Shown here in pieces: positions 63,299 to 64,000 of a DNA stretch of 64,000 nucleotides (positions are counted from its first letter, which is position 1; every line of letters begins with the position of its first letter). The notes below the pieces were generated by a model. That model was not told the DNA's origin and did no database searches. It was given only the letters and a program-made list of their open reading frames with translations. A program made the position numbers and the translations under genes. Source of the DNA: Phycisphaerae bacterium (lineage in GTDB: Bacteria > Planctomycetota > Phycisphaerae > Sedimentisphaerales > Anaerobacaceae); contig JAQTMR010000001.1 in the NCBI GenBank assembly GCA_028714255.1, positions 186,001 through 250,000 on the forward strand, read 5' to 3'.

Positions 63299-64000
63299 CT
63301 ATTTTTGACGACGAATTACAACATCCTCAGTAATACTCTCGTCCTGTTCAACAAACAAACTTGACATAAACCACGCAAGAAGACCATATAAACCAAAAGC
63401 CAACGGCAACATCGCCAAACCAAGCATGTCATGATAAATACCTTGCGCGTATTTGGGATTTACCATAATATAAATAAATCCGGTAGTAGTAACCCGAACG
63501 ATATTACAAAATATAGCTATCGGTATGGTGCTGGCTAACAAAACTATTCGCTGCCACACGGGTCTGTAGTGCAGATATGCCATGGCAACACCCAATGCCA
63601 AAAAGGCCATAAGTAATCGCATCCCGCTGCAAGCCTCGGCCACATTAAGCGGTGGGTCAAGTTTCTGGCCCAAATACTCTCCGGATATAACTACACCGTT
63701 AACCTCGGCTCTCATACCACTAACTATATTCAGCAAAAAAGCCGTGACCTGTGCGGCCAGCCTTTGCATCGGCATAGTCAAACTAAAATAATATCTTGTC
63801 GGCAATGGAACGGCAAAGACCAAATACGTAATCGGAAGCCATGTATATTTAATCAAACCCCAACCGCCCAAAAACAATACAATCGCACCAAGAATTGCTA
63901 TCATGGAAGTGGGACGAAAATATCCGTACCCAGATGGGCTGACTACATTAAAGAAATAAAACAAAATCCCCAAAATCATAAAAAGCAAGCCGAGGTAATT
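63299..64000 (-). CDS. Exosortase (5' end outside the window)
   Basis: Exosortases are multi-helix inner-membrane transpeptidases that recognise PEP-CTERM proteins. The 233 visible residues are mostly membrane helices. The catalytic cysteine is in NVAEACSGMRLLMAFLALG, the arginine in IFCNIVRVTTTGFI and the histidine in GIYHDMLGLAMLP. The frame stays open to the window edge, so the tracked start at 63988 (a TTG) is not the real one. The reading frame ends in a short hydrophilic tail (SLFVEQDESITEDVVIRRQK). The SUMF1-like PEP-CTERM protein at 36 kb is a candidate substrate. Confidence 0.9.
   Translation of the reverse strand, partial: NYLGLLFMILGILFYFFNVVSPSGYGYFRPTSMIAILGAIVLFLGGWGLIKYTWLPITYLVFAVPLPTRYYFSLTMPMQRLAAQVTAFLLNIVSGMRAEVNGVVISGEYLGQKLDPPLNVAEACSGMRLLMAFLALGVAMAYLHYRPVWQRIVLLASTIPIAIFCNIVRVTTTGFIYIMVNPKYAQGIYHDMLGLAMLPLAFGLYGLLAWFMSSLFVEQDESITEDVVIRRQK

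Noticed and set aside
1-64000. CRISPR array or cas genes
   Set aside because: No regularly spaced identical repeats with unique spacers were seen; the repeats found are REP-like palindromes or degenerate words.

Overview
The window is a gene-dense chromosome segment of a free-living bacterium, most likely a planctomycete and possibly of the Phycisphaerae. That placement is an inference. It rests on an exosortase/EpsI pair with a PEP-CTERM target ending in a Planctomycetota-like tail (VPEPCSLVLLSMGG...LRKRR), on SUMF1-like, malectin-like and PilX-like secreted proteins, and on a FliA-type sigma factor with almost no flagellar genes. No rRNA, CRISPR array or prophage was seen. One tRNA (Leu, anticodon GAG) is present.

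Layout. 1-4.9 kb: the 3' end of carB, then a promoter, a PilX-like secreted protein and a small PEPE-repeat secreted protein. 4.9-9.1 kb (minus): a membrane-bound nucleotide-sugar dehydratase, a polytopic membrane protein, yacG and a dksA-like gene. 9.2-13.8 kb (minus): mutL followed, with overlapping codons, by a B12-type ABC importer. 14-14.9 kb: small accessory genes and a palindromic repeat. 14.9-26.5 kb: housekeeping genes gpmI, a TPR lipoprotein, lspA, uup, a bifunctional nuclease-like gene, valS, rho and coaE. 26.5-27.3 kb: a REP-associated transposase with its own REP family. 27.3-32.5 kb: a glycogen-synthase-like glycosyltransferase, queF, a malectin lipoprotein, queC-queE and tRNA-Leu. 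32.6-35.9 kb: a soluble histidine kinase/NtrC-type regulator operon and a PilZ protein. 36-38 kb: the PEP-CTERM protein and dapF. 38.1-41.6 kb: a FliA/WhiG-type sigma factor, a FlgB-like remnant, a MerR-type regulator with a perfect 40-bp palindrome upstream, and a GAF-GGDEF diguanylate cyclase. 41.8-47.8 kb: a SAP-like small protein, a SYLF lipoprotein, cimA, a PTS IIA-Ntr protein and alpha-glucan phosphorylase. 48 kb: a probable rod-shaped non-coding RNA with its own promoter and terminator. 48.3-51.6 kb: a GalT-like protein and pheT. 51.6-53.6 kb: an accessory patch with a second REP transposase, a mosaic of palindromic repeats, a HEPN-like protein and long non-coding repeats. 53.7-64 kb: a PEGA lipoprotein and an exopolysaccharide/exosortase locus (epimerase, BY-kinase, giant TPR protein, EpsI-like protein, exosortase).

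How the parts fit. The right end looks like a surface polysaccharide and protein-sorting locus: sugar epimerase, chain-length/tyrosine kinase, TPR scaffold, EpsI and exosortase. The dehydratase at 4.9-6.9 kb may feed it and the PEP-CTERM protein at 36 kb is a candidate substrate. The middle is mostly core metabolism, translation and tRNA modification, with regulators of the c-di-GMP and sigma-54 type. The most unusual items are the 48 kb RNA candidate, the two transposase/REP systems (one with REP palindromes inside the transposase reading frame), the FlgB-like/FliA/MerR cluster with its palindrome, and two aminoacyl-tRNA synthetases with altered architecture.
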